From Planctomycetota bacterium (GTDB lineage: Bacteria > Planctomycetota > UBA1135 > GCA-002686595): a DNA stretch of 36,536 nt. Positions within the stretch are counted from its first letter, which is position 1, and every line of letters starts with the position of its first letter. Made by a program: the position numbers and the translations under genes. The notes under the pieces were generated by a model. That model was not told the origin of the DNA. It did no database searches and saw nothing but the letters and a program-made list of their open reading frames with translations. The stretch lies in contig NYXZ01000014.1 of assembly GCA_002686595.1 (NCBI GenBank), forward strand, positions 1-36,536. Direction: 5' to 3'. Below are positions 1 through 7,300 of the stretch, piece by piece.

Positions 1-690
1 GCCAACTCGGCCCTGGAACGCCTTGCCGGCCACGCCTTCAAGCCCTCCATGGGTGGAGTTGCTTTGGCGAATATGCTCCAGCGCTCCGGATTGTTCTACG
101 AGGCGCTCCTGGGGCGCCTACCCGGGGGACGCGGAAGCGCGAGTGGATCCGCCCCGGCCCTCGAGTCGGCGGGGGATTTGAAGGGCCTCCTGCTCGGTTT
201 GCTCACCGAGACAGGTTCGCCGAGGGAGGGCGTTGAACGCCTCTTGGCGGGCAAGGAACTGGAGCAAATGGTCAATCTTGCGCGCAGGCAATCCGGGGAG
301 GGCTTTCATTGGAGTTTGCCCGTTGCGGACGGCAGCGGCTGGACCACTGCAACCTTGTTGGTGCATGAAGAACAGGAGCAGGGGCAGGCCGGGGGCGACA
401 AGGAAGCGACACGCATCACAGTGGGCGTGTCCTTCTCACGCTTGGGGCCCGTGCGTGCTGACTTGCTGCTGGTGGGCGGGGAACTGACCGTCCGTGTGGC
501 GGCCAGCCGCGGGGCGACTCTGCGCAAGCTCGTGGAGCGACGCGAGGAACTCAGCGCGGTCCTGGCCAACTCGGGACTGGCGGTTCATCTGGCCATTGTC
601 CCCGGTGCGGAAGAGGATGTGTCCATGGACCGCGAGGTCCTCGACGTGTCCTTGCTGAGGGATAATCACCTACTCGATGTGCGCGGCTGA
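1..690 (+). CDS. FliK/YlqG-like protein, C-terminal part (5'-truncated by window)
   Basis: The frame is open from base 1, so this is the 3' part of a longer gene; the ATG at 49 in the ORF track is internal. The last ~110 residues have the pattern of the flagellar hook-length control (Flg_hook) C-terminal domain: 'SRLGPVRADLLLVGGELTVRVAASR' strands followed by a helix with 'LRKLVERREELSAVLANSGL'. Such domains bind the type III export switch protein FlhB. The next gene is a small FlhB-C-terminal-like protein that overlaps the end of this one, the same pairing as ylqG-ylqH in Firmicutes (family knowledge). The middle of the visible part is Gly/Gln-rich and poorly conserved. I infer a role around flagellar or type III export, but no other flagellar gene is in view, so it may be an orphan pair. 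Confidence 0.6.
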   Translation, partial: ANSALERLAGHAFKPSMGGVALANMLQRSGLFYEALLGRLPGGRGSASGSAPALESAGDLKGLLLGLLTETGSPREGVERLLAGKELEQMVNLARRQSGEGFHWSLPVADGSGWTTATLLVHEEQEQGQAGGDKEATRITVGVSFSRLGPVRADLLLVGGELTVRVAASRGATLRKLVERREELSAVLANSGLAVHLAIVPGAEEDVSMDREVLDVSLLRDNHLLDVRG

Positions 691-991
691 GATGACCGGC
701 AAAAAACAGCCCGAGGAGCCCGTGCGCGCCGTTGCCCTACGCCATGACCGCAGCGTCCCTGCGGCCCCGGAGGTCTTGGCCCAGGGAACCGGCGAGGTGG
801 CCAAGCGCATTTTGGAACTGGCCGCCGAAGAAGGCATTCCCGTGCGCCAGGATCCCGACCTTGTGGAGCTCCTAGCGGCGGTGGAGATCGGGCAGGAGAT
901 TCCGGTCGAGCTTTATGAGGCCGTGGCGGCTCTGTTGGCTTTCCTCTACCAGCTCAGTAGCGCCGGAGAGGCCGGAGACTGCGAGCATTAA
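677..991 (+). CDS. FlhB C-terminal-domain-like protein (EscU/YscU/FlhB cytoplasmic family)
   Basis: This 104-aa protein matches the cytoplasmic C-terminal domain of FlhB alone, without the four membrane helices of full-length FlhB. The signature is 'VRAVALRHDR', then 'VAKRILELAAEEGIPVRQDPDLVELLAAVEIGQEIPVELYEAVAALLAFLY', matching the FlhB block 'A..I...A.e..iP...d..La..L...v..g..Ip..ly.avA.iL'. The NPTH autocleavage motif of true FlhB is absent. The ATG at 677 overlaps the preceding stop by 14 bases; an alternative in-frame ATG at 692 lies one base after that stop. Neither has a well-spaced Shine-Dalgarno site, which suggests translational coupling. Related stand-alone proteins are known as FlhX or YlqH. 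A hairpin terminator follows. Confidence 0.8.
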   Translation: MCAAEMTGKKQPEEPVRAVALRHDRSVPAAPEVLAQGTGEVAKRILELAAEEGIPVRQDPDLVELLAAVEIGQEIPVELYEAVAALLAFLYQLSSAGEAGDCEH

Positions 992-994
992 GAA

Positions 995-1031
995 GCCGTG
1001 CGACCCCGAAGGTCCGCACGGCGTCTTGTTC
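995..1031. terminator. Hairpin terminator between convergent genes, probably bidirectional
   Basis: GCCGTGCG(-)ACC, loop CCGAA, GGT(C)CGCACGGC forms an 11-bp stem with one bulged base just after the FlhB-like stop. It is followed on the plus strand by 'GTCTTGTTCATTT' and on the minus strand by 'TTCTTAA'. It therefore fits an intrinsic terminator serving both the plus-strand gene pair and the minus-strand small membrane genes. Confidence 0.65.
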
Positions 1032-1048
1032 ATTTGGTGTTGCCTGGG

Positions 1049-1294
1049 CTAGGCCTCACCAGATGCATCTCCTGGGCGAGCATCGCGGCGGAAAAGGGCT
1101 AGGAACAGCAGCAGGGCGATCATGCCCGCCAGGCCTTGTTCCGAGAACTGTCCCACGAGAGTGCCGATGGAGGCCATTACGCCGGTGGTGCCAGGGAAGA
1201 GGATGTCCACCACCAGGAAGGTGATGATCAGGCCGATCCCGAACTGGGTGAAGTCACGCATCCAGCCGTTGATGGTGTTGAGTGAGTTCCGCAT
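1049..1294 (-). CDS. Small membrane protein, paralogue A
   Basis: I do not recognise a named family. From the ATG at 1294 the product is 81 aa. It begins with a short amphipathic segment (MRNSLNTINGWMRDFTQ), then a first hydrophobic helix ('FGIGLIITFLVVDILFPG'), a short loop, and a second ('GLAGMIALLLFLALFRR') ending in a basic cluster. The track start at 1384 would add 30 residues without hydrophobic or conserved character. A weak AAGGA lies 11 bases upstream of 1294. The protein aligns over its whole length with the product of the gene upstream on the same strand (shared N-W, LFPG, G-L-G, ALFRR/AIFRR positions), so the two are a tandem duplicate pair. Function unknown; a two-helix inner-membrane protein is inferred. 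Confidence 0.7.
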   Translation of the reverse strand: MRNSLNTINGWMRDFTQFGIGLIITFLVVDILFPGTTGVMASIGTLVGQFSEQGLAGMIALLLFLALFRRDARPGDASGEA

Positions 1295-1354
1295 TGGGCT
1301 TCGTTTCCTTGTGCTAACTAGATGGATATGGGAGAACCGCCGGACCAGGGAATG

Positions 1355-1389
1355 GCCGGGTGCCACCGTCCGGCACGGTGGCACCCGGC
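1355..1389. terminator. Perfect 15-bp hairpin between the paired small membrane genes
   Basis: GCCGGGTGCCACCGT, loop CCGGC, ACGGTGGCACCCGGC: a perfect 15-bp stem with a 5-base loop, starting 9 bases after the stop of paralogue B. No T run follows on the minus strand, so it may act as a pause, an attenuator or an mRNA-stabilising end rather than a classic terminator. Confidence 0.55.
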
Positions 1390-1397
1390 GTATTCAC

Positions 1398-1634
1398 TTA
1401 GCGGCGGAAGATGGCCACGAAGACCATCAAGGTGATCAGCCCCGTGAGACCCGCGCCGGTGAAGCTGTTCACCAGGTTGGAGACATTGCCGACTATGTCG
1501 CCCGAGGCGAACAAGGCGGAACCGGGGAAGAGCACCTGCACCACGAGGGCGACGCAGGCCAGTGTCAGACCGAGGGCGACGACATCACCGAGCCAGTCGT
1601 TGACCGTTGACATCGCTTCTTTGAAACCAGACAT
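1398..1634 (-). CDS. Small membrane protein, paralogue B
   Basis: The start is the ATG at 1634, which has a strong Shine-Dalgarno (GGAGGT, about 6 bases upstream). This gives 78 aa and excludes the longer track ORF from 1796. The layout copies paralogue A: an amphipathic N-terminus ('MSTVNDWLGDVV'), a hydrophobic helix ('LGLTLACVALVVQVLFPG'), a loop with 'SNLVNSF', and a second helix ('GAGLTGLITLMVFVAIFRR') that ends the protein on two arginines. The family is not recognised. Its good ribosome site and first position suggest it is the better-translated member of the pair, with the hairpin at 1355-1389 separating the two messages. A small structural or regulatory membrane protein is inferred, nothing more specific. 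Confidence 0.75.
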   Translation of the reverse strand: MSGFKEAMSTVNDWLGDVVALGLTLACVALVVQVLFPGSALFASGDIVGNVSNLVNSFTGAGLTGLITLMVFVAIFRR

Positions 1635-2088
1635 GAGATACCTCCAGGAGGATGAGCCGCCAGAACCAGTGGTCCCTTGCCGGCGCAGGGAAGCGACCGG
1701 CGGATCTTGGACAGCCAGAACATCGTTCGTAGGTTGGGAGTGAGGCCGCAGACTATTGCCGCGGCCAACCACGGGGGGACCATCGGTGCGAGGCACGCCT
1801 GCCCGACCCGCAATCTGGCGGCTAAAGCGCGGCCGGTGGTCCTAACTGCTTGCTCTGAAAGCTCTTTGGGCGATCCTTGTGGGCCAGTCCGAGGTGGCGT
1901 CTGAAAAAGCCCCTCTGGCGTGCTTATAGAAGGCGCTAGAGGTCCAGGAATATGCGAATAGGAAGTGAAGGGGCGGGCACGTATTCCCATATTCAGGAAA
2001 GTGCAAAAGGCGGGGCGAATGTCTGGCCAGCTCCGCCATTTGTCAGTTGCCCGAGCCGCGAACTAGGCCACAACTAAGGAAAGCGCAA
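1635..2088. other. 454-bp divergent intergenic region with two dyads
   Basis: No convincing ORF. It separates the minus-strand small membrane genes from plus-strand pdxA and must hold both promoters, though I see no clear -35/-10 pair. It contains an imperfect hairpin (CCTCTGGCG at 1912-1920 with CGCTAGAGG at 1934-1942) and a pair of inverted 13-mers (GAATATGCGAATA at 1948-1960; TATTCCCATATTC at 1982-1994, 12 of 13 matching). The latter is AT-rich against a GC-rich background, as expected of a regulator binding region. Confidence 0.5.
1948..1994. promoter_or_regulatory. Inverted pair of 13-bp AT-rich elements upstream of pdxA
   Basis: GAATATGCGAATA and the reverse complement of TATTCCCATATTC (GAATATGGGAATA) differ at one base and face each other with centres 34 bp apart. 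Position and AT content suggest paired sites for a dimeric regulator, or a stem in a leader RNA. Inference only. Confidence 0.35.
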
Positions 2089-3198
2089 ATGTCTAGAAAA
2101 AATGGGGCCGACGGCGAGATCAGCCGGGTGGAGCTGGCCTTTTGTGGTCTCGTTCCTAGACTCAAGCGGTCCATGGGAGCGCGCCTAAAGAAGCGCCCGC
2201 GGTTAGCCTTGACCGTGGGAGATGTGGCCGGGATCGGGCCGGAGGTTACGCGCTCTGTGCTGGGAGAAGAGCGTCTCTTGAAGACGGCCGATTTGATGGT
2301 GTTTGGGCCCGCGGCGGCCTGTCCAGAGGGTGTCGAGGTGCATGCCGGGAGCTGGAGAGACTGCCCGGAAGGGGCTGCCCAGTGGGTGGACACCGGGGAT
2401 CCCGGTGAGTTCAGTTTGGGGCGGGCCAGTGCTGGATGCGGGCGTGCTGCGCTAGCTGCCCTGGAGGCTGCCCACGAGGCCGCCCTCGCGGGGGCGGTGG
2501 ACGCTCTTGTCACGGGCCCCGTGTCGAAGACTGCCCTGCACCTGGCGGGGGAGCCGGTGGAGGGGCAGACCGAGTTGTTTCAGCGTTGGTGTGGCTTGGA
2601 GCGGGTTCAGATGGTGGCCCTGGCCGGGCCGTTGAGGGTGGGCCTGGTCACGCGGCATCTGGCCCTGAGGGATGCTATTGAGGCTTTGAATGGGCCCTTG
2701 GTCATGGCGCACTTGGAGCTGTTGGCGTCCTTCCTGGGGACGTTGGGCCTGGGGAAACCGCGCATCGGATTGGCGGGCCTCAATCCCCATGCCGGAGAGG
2801 GTGGGCGCTTTGGACATGAGGAGCTCGATTTCCTGAATGACGCGGTTGTCTGGGCGCGTGGACAGGGCGTGGATGTGCGCGGCCCGCTCTCACCGGATGC
2901 CGTCTTCCGGGACGCCCTGGAAGGCCGTTTGGATGGGGTTCTGGCGCTCTACCACGATCAGGCCTTTATTCCCCTGAAGCTCATCGGAGGCGAGCGTGCT
3001 GTTACGGCCTTGGCTGGCATGCCCTACCTGCGCCTGAGCCCGGTCCACGGGACCGCCTTCGATATCGCCGGGCGCGGCCTGGCCTCCCATGAAAACCTCC
3101 TGGAGACCCTGTTGTTGGCCGCCGATTGGGCGGGCCCTCAAGCAGGCGGCGCTACTCCGGCAGCCGGGGCTTCTGAAATGAGCGCGGCCGGCCGATGA
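2089..3198 (+). CDS. pdxA: 4-hydroxythreonine-4-phosphate dehydrogenase PdxA
   Basis: PdxA oxidises 4-phosphohydroxy-L-threonine with NAD(P) in pyridoxal 5'-phosphate synthesis (DXP-dependent route). Family motifs are present in order: 'LALTVGDVAGIGPEV' at the N-terminus, 'VDALVTGPVSKTAL', the metal-ligand region 'GLVTRHLALRDA', 'GLNPHAGEGG', 'GPLSPDAVF', 'LYHDQAFIPLKL' and 'VHGTAFDIAGRG'. Histidines of TRHL, YHDQ and the NPHAGE loop are the expected zinc and substrate ligands. The ATG at 2089 has AAGGA eight bases upstream and gives 369 aa, about 30-40 longer than usual; the ATG at 2173 would give the standard N-terminus but has no ribosome site. The track start at 2047 is unlikely. A GAGAGA-TGT-TCTCTC hairpin (3197-3211) overlaps the stop. 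Confidence 0.93.
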   Translation: MSRKNGADGEISRVELAFCGLVPRLKRSMGARLKKRPRLALTVGDVAGIGPEVTRSVLGEERLLKTADLMVFGPAAACPEGVEVHAGSWRDCPEGAAQWVDTGDPGEFSLGRASAGCGRAALAALEAAHEAALAGAVDALVTGPVSKTALHLAGEPVEGQTELFQRWCGLERVQMVALAGPLRVGLVTRHLALRDAIEALNGPLVMAHLELLASFLGTLGLGKPRIGLAGLNPHAGEGGRFGHEELDFLNDAVVWARGQGVDVRGPLSPDAVFRDALEGRLDGVLALYHDQAFIPLKLIGGERAVTALAGMPYLRLSPVHGTAFDIAGRGLASHENLLETLLLAADWAGPQAGGATPAAGASEMSAAGR

Positions 3199-3211
3199 GA
3201 GATGTTCTCTC
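3197..3211 (+). terminator. Short hairpin at the pdxA stop
   Basis: GAGAGA-TGT-TCTCTC, six perfect pairs, begins inside the TGA stop. No U tract follows, so termination is uncertain; it may only mark the 3' end of the pdxA message. Confidence 0.3.
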
Positions 3212-3294
3212 CCCGCACCGACCCCTGATCCAAGTCGATGGTGCTACGCTGCGGTCAAGTCCGGACCGCCTTCGGCCTCTCCACTGACCTACCC

Positions 3295-4941
3295 ATGATT
3301 CAAGCGCAGAAGAGGATCGTCCTCTACCAACCGCAGCAGGTGAACGAGTCCCTTGGCCTGCCGTCCAGCAAGGACATGCTGCCCCTGGAGATGCTGGCCA
3401 TCGCCGCCTGGCCCCTGGAGGACGGCTATGAGGTGCAGATCATTGATGGCAGCCTTTACAGTCCGGAGGAAGCCCAGCGGCGCGTGGTGGAGGCCTGTGC
3501 CGGTGCTTTGCTCTACGGCACGACGGGGATTCTGGGATACATGATCAACGATGGACTGGCTTGCACCCGGGCGGTCAAGGCTGCCCATCCCCATTTGCCT
3601 TCGTTCATCGGTGGCTGGTTCGCCTCCGTGCGGCCCGAGTTGCAGTTGGGGACGGGGCTCTACGATGCTGTTGTCCTGGGCCAGGGGGAGCTGACCTTCC
3701 GCGATGTGGTGCGGGCCGTTGACTGCGGGGAAGCGCTAGATGGCATCCCCGGACTGGCCCTCTGGCGCGAGGGCGAGATGATTCGCACGGAACGCCGGCC
3801 CGTGGTTGGCTGGGACAAGTTGCTCAACATGCCTTGGCATTTGATCGACATCGCTCCCTACCGTGACCATCAAATGCGCGCCACAAGTTGTGGCGATGTG
3901 CTGCGCATGCCGGCGCCTTTTTCCATGGGGGAACGCAAGCCCTACTTCGGCATCACGTACTTCTCGAGCTTCGGTTGCCCAGAGCCATGCACATTCTGCT
4001 GTTCACCGGAGGTCACCAGTCGGCGCTGGAAGGCCATGCCGGCCGATCGCATGCTCGATGACCTGGAGGATCTGAAGCAACGCTGGGGTTTCGATGTGGT
4101 GCGTTTTCACGACGCCAATTGGGGGGTGATGGAAAAACGCTCGCGCGCCTTCGCCGCGGGCATGTTGGAGCGCGGACTGGACTTTTCCTGGAACGCATTT
4201 ATGGAGACCCACTCCATCCTGCGCTACGACCCGAGCACGTTGGACCTGATTGCCGAATCAGGCATGTATGTGGCGGAGATCGGCGCCGAGGCAGGGACCG
4301 ACGAGATGATGCGCAAGATCGGGAAACCTATTAATGGTGATGACAACATCACTGCGGCCATTGAAATGGATCGCCGCGGCATCCAGGGCTCGATCACCTA
4401 TATCATCGGCTATCCCGGCGAGGAACCCGCCTCGATGATGGCAACGCTGGATCAGTGTCGGCGCTTGCATGTGGCCTGCCCTCTGGCGCGCCCCACGGTT
4501 TGGCCCTATCGGCCTATCCCCGGCACCGTCATGTGGGATGAAGCCCTGGAGCTAGGTTACCAACCGCCGCGCAAGCTAGAGGAGTTTGGCTCCATCGGCG
4601 AGTACCACATGGAGGAGACCTGGCCCGGCAAGATTCCTCCCCATGTGGCCACGGCGCGCAAGATGTACCAGCACTATGTGACCTTGGACTACGGATTGGC
4701 CCGCGGCATGATCGGGTTCTGGGAAAAGCGTGCGGGAAAACGGCTAGAGAGAGGCGACTACCATTCCAACGGAGCGCGGGTGGAGGCCAAGGCCTTTGAC
4801 CTGTGCAATCGACTGGCGCGCAAGCTGCGCCCGCGGGCGGAGCTGTCGCGTTCCTGGGTGGATCCGGGGCACAAGACGGGTTCGTCTTCCCGCAACGATC
4901 GGGATTCCACCGATGCCACAGAGCCGGCGAGCCGTGCCTGA
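3295..4941 (+). CDS. B12-binding-domain-type radical SAM protein
   Basis: The N-terminal ~170 residues have the Rossmann-like pattern of B12-binding radical SAM proteins ('RIVLYQPQQ', 'GYEVQIIDGS', 'ALLYGTTG', 'FIGGWFASVRPE', 'DAVVLGQGELTF'). The radical SAM core follows with the cluster motif C-PEP-C-TF-C (Cys228, 232, 235 from the start used), then the strands 'VVRFHDANWGV', 'YVAEIGAEAGTDEMM' and 'SITYIIGYPGEEP', matching the family's 'GxESG' and 'I.G.PGET' positions. The cobalamin-ligating DxHxxG motif is not evident, so cobalamin use is uncertain. The ATG at 3295 just precedes the first conserved strand; the track start at 3238 adds 19 residues of little character. The stop overlaps the downstream methyltransferase start, implying coupled expression. 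The substrate is unknown; such enzymes modify lipids, natural products or cofactors. Confidence 0.85.
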   Translation: MIQAQKRIVLYQPQQVNESLGLPSSKDMLPLEMLAIAAWPLEDGYEVQIIDGSLYSPEEAQRRVVEACAGALLYGTTGILGYMINDGLACTRAVKAAHPHLPSFIGGWFASVRPELQLGTGLYDAVVLGQGELTFRDVVRAVDCGEALDGIPGLALWREGEMIRTERRPVVGWDKLLNMPWHLIDIAPYRDHQMRATSCGDVLRMPAPFSMGERKPYFGITYFSSFGCPEPCTFCCSPEVTSRRWKAMPADRMLDDLEDLKQRWGFDVVRFHDANWGVMEKRSRAFAAGMLERGLDFSWNAFMETHSILRYDPSTLDLIAESGMYVAEIGAEAGTDEMMRKIGKPINGDDNITAAIEMDRRGIQGSITYIIGYPGEEPASMMATLDQCRRLHVACPLARPTVWPYRPIPGTVMWDEALELGYQPPRKLEEFGSIGEYHMEETWPGKIPPHVATARKMYQHYVTLDYGLARGMIGFWEKRAGKRLERGDYHSNGARVEAKAFDLCNRLARKLRPRAELSRSWVDPGHKTGSSSRNDRDSTDATEPASRA

Positions 4942-5551
4942 CTGTTGTTGCGGTAGTGAGCCGGATTGGGCGGCGCGCTATCGCGACGGAGAAACCCCGT
5001 GGGACTTGGGCTGCGCCCACCCTGAACTGCGGCGGCGAATTGATGCGGGAGAGTTGCAACCCAGGGGTAGCGGTCGCGCCTGGGTGCCTGGGTGCGGGCG
5101 TGGTCACGATCTACGTCAACTGTCCCACGCCGGTTGGCAGGTGACGGGCCTGGACATCGTGGAAAGCCTGCGCGGAGAAGTGGCTTCCTACTGTGAAGCC
5201 AGTGGCGGCGCGTTTCTGCTAGGCGATGCCCTGGCCTGCGGAGCGCCGGAGCCCGTGGACTTGATCTTCGACCACACCTTCTTCTGCGCCCTGCCGCCAA
5301 CTCGGCGTGCGGAGTTCGGTGCTTGGGTGCGCTCCGTATTGGCCCCAGGAGGGCGGGTCTGTTCCCTGGTGTTTCCCGTCGATCGTCCCCCCGACCTGGG
5401 GGGGCCGCCGTTTCCCATGACCACCGGGGACCTGTCCGAGGCACTTGGCCAGGACTTCCTTTTGCTCCTCGACGAGGCTGTCAAGCGGCCCGGAGAAGGA
5501 CGTGCTTGGGGCGAGCGTTGGGCTGTTTTTGAGCGCCGGGATCAGGGCTGA
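4913..5551 (+). CDS. Thiopurine S-methyltransferase (TPMT)-family SAM methyltransferase
   Basis: Class I methyltransferase of the TPMT / halide-thiol methyltransferase group. It shows 'WAARYRDGETPWDLG' (family: W..RY..g.tPWD.G), the SAM-binding 'VPGCGRGHDLRQLSHAGWQVTGLDI', the acidic loop 'LLGDAL', 'VDLIFDHTFFCALPP' and 'LAPGGRVCSLVFP', then 'GGPPFPM'. These are very characteristic. Members methylate small thiols, thiocyanate, halides or metalloids; the substrate here is unknown. The ATG at 4913 overlaps the radical SAM gene by 29 bases and gives 212 aa, normal for the family; the track start at 4796 lies deep inside the upstream gene and is rejected. It has an unusual CCC near the N-terminus ('PDCCCGSEPD'). 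Operon partner of the radical SAM gene. Confidence 0.88.
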   Translation: MPQSRRAVPDCCCGSEPDWAARYRDGETPWDLGCAHPELRRRIDAGELQPRGSGRAWVPGCGRGHDLRQLSHAGWQVTGLDIVESLRGEVASYCEASGGAFLLGDALACGAPEPVDLIFDHTFFCALPPTRRAEFGAWVRSVLAPGGRVCSLVFPVDRPPDLGGPPFPMTTGDLSEALGQDFLLLLDEAVKRPGEGRAWGERWAVFERRDQG

Positions 5552-5806
5552 CGGATAGTCCGCCGCCTTCCCGATTCGCTGAGGTGAGTGCCGCGTCGGC
5601 GGAGACCTCGGGACATGAAGGTGCAGAGGTGCTGACTGTAATGCCCACTCACAGCCCCTAGAGGCCCGTATTGTTGGCGCTCTCCTAGAGGGGCTTTACG
5701 GATTGTGGGTTCTGTGGGATACAAGGGCACGCGTGCGCGGGTGTCCAGTGCCGAGCCCGGGCGCCTGTTTCCATCCCCAGTCCCGCCACCGCAAGAGGCA
5801 AGACAT
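5552..5806. other. 255-bp intergenic region after the methyltransferase gene
   Basis: No supported ORF. It holds one interrupted hairpin (5653-5695) and the Shine-Dalgarno site of the next gene (AGAGG about 8 bases before the ATG at 5807). No convincing promoter hexamers. Confidence 0.4.
5653..5695 (+). terminator. Candidate hairpin, AGCCCCT/AGGGGCT
   Basis: AGCCCCT pairs with AGGGGCT, with an inner AGG/CCT pair separated by a 2x2 mismatch and a long loop. It lies about 100 bases after the methyltransferase stop and is followed by only two further Ts. Weak terminator candidate for the pdxA-radical SAM-methyltransferase run. Confidence 0.3.
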
Positions 5807-7288
5807 ATGAGTTGTGCCGGTGTTCTCCTCCTGACCGCCCTTCTGTTTCCCGCGCCCCAGCAATCCTCCCGCATCCAGGTTGAAGGTGAATTCGCCTACG
5901 GCGAGCTGCTGAGCAATCCCACCACCGACAGCATCATGCTCAGCGTGATGCCGCGCCTAGACCTCGAAGTCTATGTGGAATACGGCCGCGCCGCGGGTGA
6001 GATAAACCGTCGCACGCGAGTCTACAACGCCCCGCCCAATAAGCGCTGTAGCATTGGCATCAAGAGTCTGGAACAGGGTCGTCGCTACAACTACCGCCTG
6101 CGCTATCGCGCAGTGGGCGCAGCATCCTTCAAGTTCGGTGAACAACACAGTTTCAGGACCTTGCGTGGGCCTGGACGCACCGTGAGGTTCGCCTTCGGCG
6201 CCGACAGCCACTTGTATAAGAACTGGGCCAATGATGTTTGCAGCCCGCGCCCCACGGGCTCCACCGCCTACTTCCGCCAGACCATTAGGAACATCATGTC
6301 ATGGGAGCCGGATTTCTTTGTAACCGCCGGCGACGAGGCCATGACCCATTGTTTGGGCTGCGCCCCTTGCACGGTGGACGGCAGCTACTCCGGCGCGAAT
6401 ACCGTGCAGAGTATCGAGCAGGCCCGCTTGCGCTATCGCCGAATCATGCAACGCGATCTCTACGGCGCCATGACACACTCAGTCCCGTTTTTCATGGCTT
6501 TGGGAAACCACGATGGGGAGATGACCTGGGGTGGCGTCAATGGATTCTGCGAACACTTTGCCACCACCGATCCACAGAGCGAGTCGGCGCGATTGGATGT
6601 CATGCCGAATCCCTTTTTTACCTACTCAGGCAGCCCGACCGGCAACTACTACTCCTTTGAGACCGGGGACATGTTGATGGTCGTAATCGACTCCCATAAG
6701 ACCATCGCCGACTTCCCCATGGTGGTAGAGGATTGGACTCTGGGCCAGGAGCAGCTGGCCTGGCTCGACCAGACTCTGGCGAACAGTGATAAACATTGGA
6801 AGGTGATCGTCTCGCCTCACATCATCGGCGGCCAGGATGGAGCCAACTGCTATTACTACGGGCGCGGGGGCGTGCGCTCCACGGTGGATGGCACGCCGCG
6901 CAGCGCCTTCCTCGGTGAGCAAGAGACCATTCACCAGATGATGAAGCAGCACGGTGTGCAGGCTTTCCTCTACGGACACGATCATGTGGCGGTGGCGGGG
7001 GAGAAGCAGAACGCAGCGGGGGAAGGCGAGGGTGTGCATTACATCCTCGGCGGACAGCTGGCCCTGAATGCCAGTCCCTGGCGCGGGGAACCCTGGTTCC
7101 AAAACGAAATGGACTGGGACGAGGATGGCGTGGCCGACTATGACAACGGCTACAGCGGCAGTCGTTCAGTGGGCTTCTACCGCGTCACCGTTTTTGACAA
7201 GGAGGCCATGGTCTTCGAGTACATCTGTTCGGACCCGGATGACCCCACGGCCAACAATGTCGTGGAGTTCACCTACACAATTATGTGA
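5807..7288 (+). CDS. Secreted purple acid phosphatase-like metallophosphoesterase
   Basis: Starts at ATG 5807 with AGAGG 8 bases upstream, giving 493 aa. The hydrophobic N-terminus 'CAGVLLLTALLFPAP' is a likely signal peptide, so the enzyme acts outside the cytoplasm. Residues ~25-125 look like the fibronectin-like N-terminal domain of purple acid phosphatases ('VYVEYGRAAG', 'LEQGRRYNYRLRY'). The metallophosphatase core follows with its five metal blocks: 'FGADSH', 'TAGDEA', 'ALGNHDGE', 'VSPHIIG' and 'YGHDHV'. Near the C-terminus 'DWDEDGVADYDNG' resembles a calcium-binding Asp loop. Predicted to hydrolyse phosphomonoesters or diesters with a bimetal centre; substrate unknown. Convergent with the PDZ-repeat gene, which ends 12 bases downstream. 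The larger track start at 5705 lacks a signal peptide and is rejected. Confidence 0.87.
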   Translation: MSCAGVLLLTALLFPAPQQSSRIQVEGEFAYGELLSNPTTDSIMLSVMPRLDLEVYVEYGRAAGEINRRTRVYNAPPNKRCSIGIKSLEQGRRYNYRLRYRAVGAASFKFGEQHSFRTLRGPGRTVRFAFGADSHLYKNWANDVCSPRPTGSTAYFRQTIRNIMSWEPDFFVTAGDEAMTHCLGCAPCTVDGSYSGANTVQSIEQARLRYRRIMQRDLYGAMTHSVPFFMALGNHDGEMTWGGVNGFCEHFATTDPQSESARLDVMPNPFFTYSGSPTGNYYSFETGDMLMVVIDSHKTIADFPMVVEDWTLGQEQLAWLDQTLANSDKHWKVIVSPHIIGGQDGANCYYYGRGGVRSTVDGTPRSAFLGEQETIHQMMKQHGVQAFLYGHDHVAVAGEKQNAAGEGEGVHYILGGQLALNASPWRGEPWFQNEMDWDEDGVADYDNGYSGSRSVGFYRVTVFDKEAMVFEYICSDPDDPTANNVVEFTYTIM

Positions 7289-7300
7289 GCGCGGCGGCCG

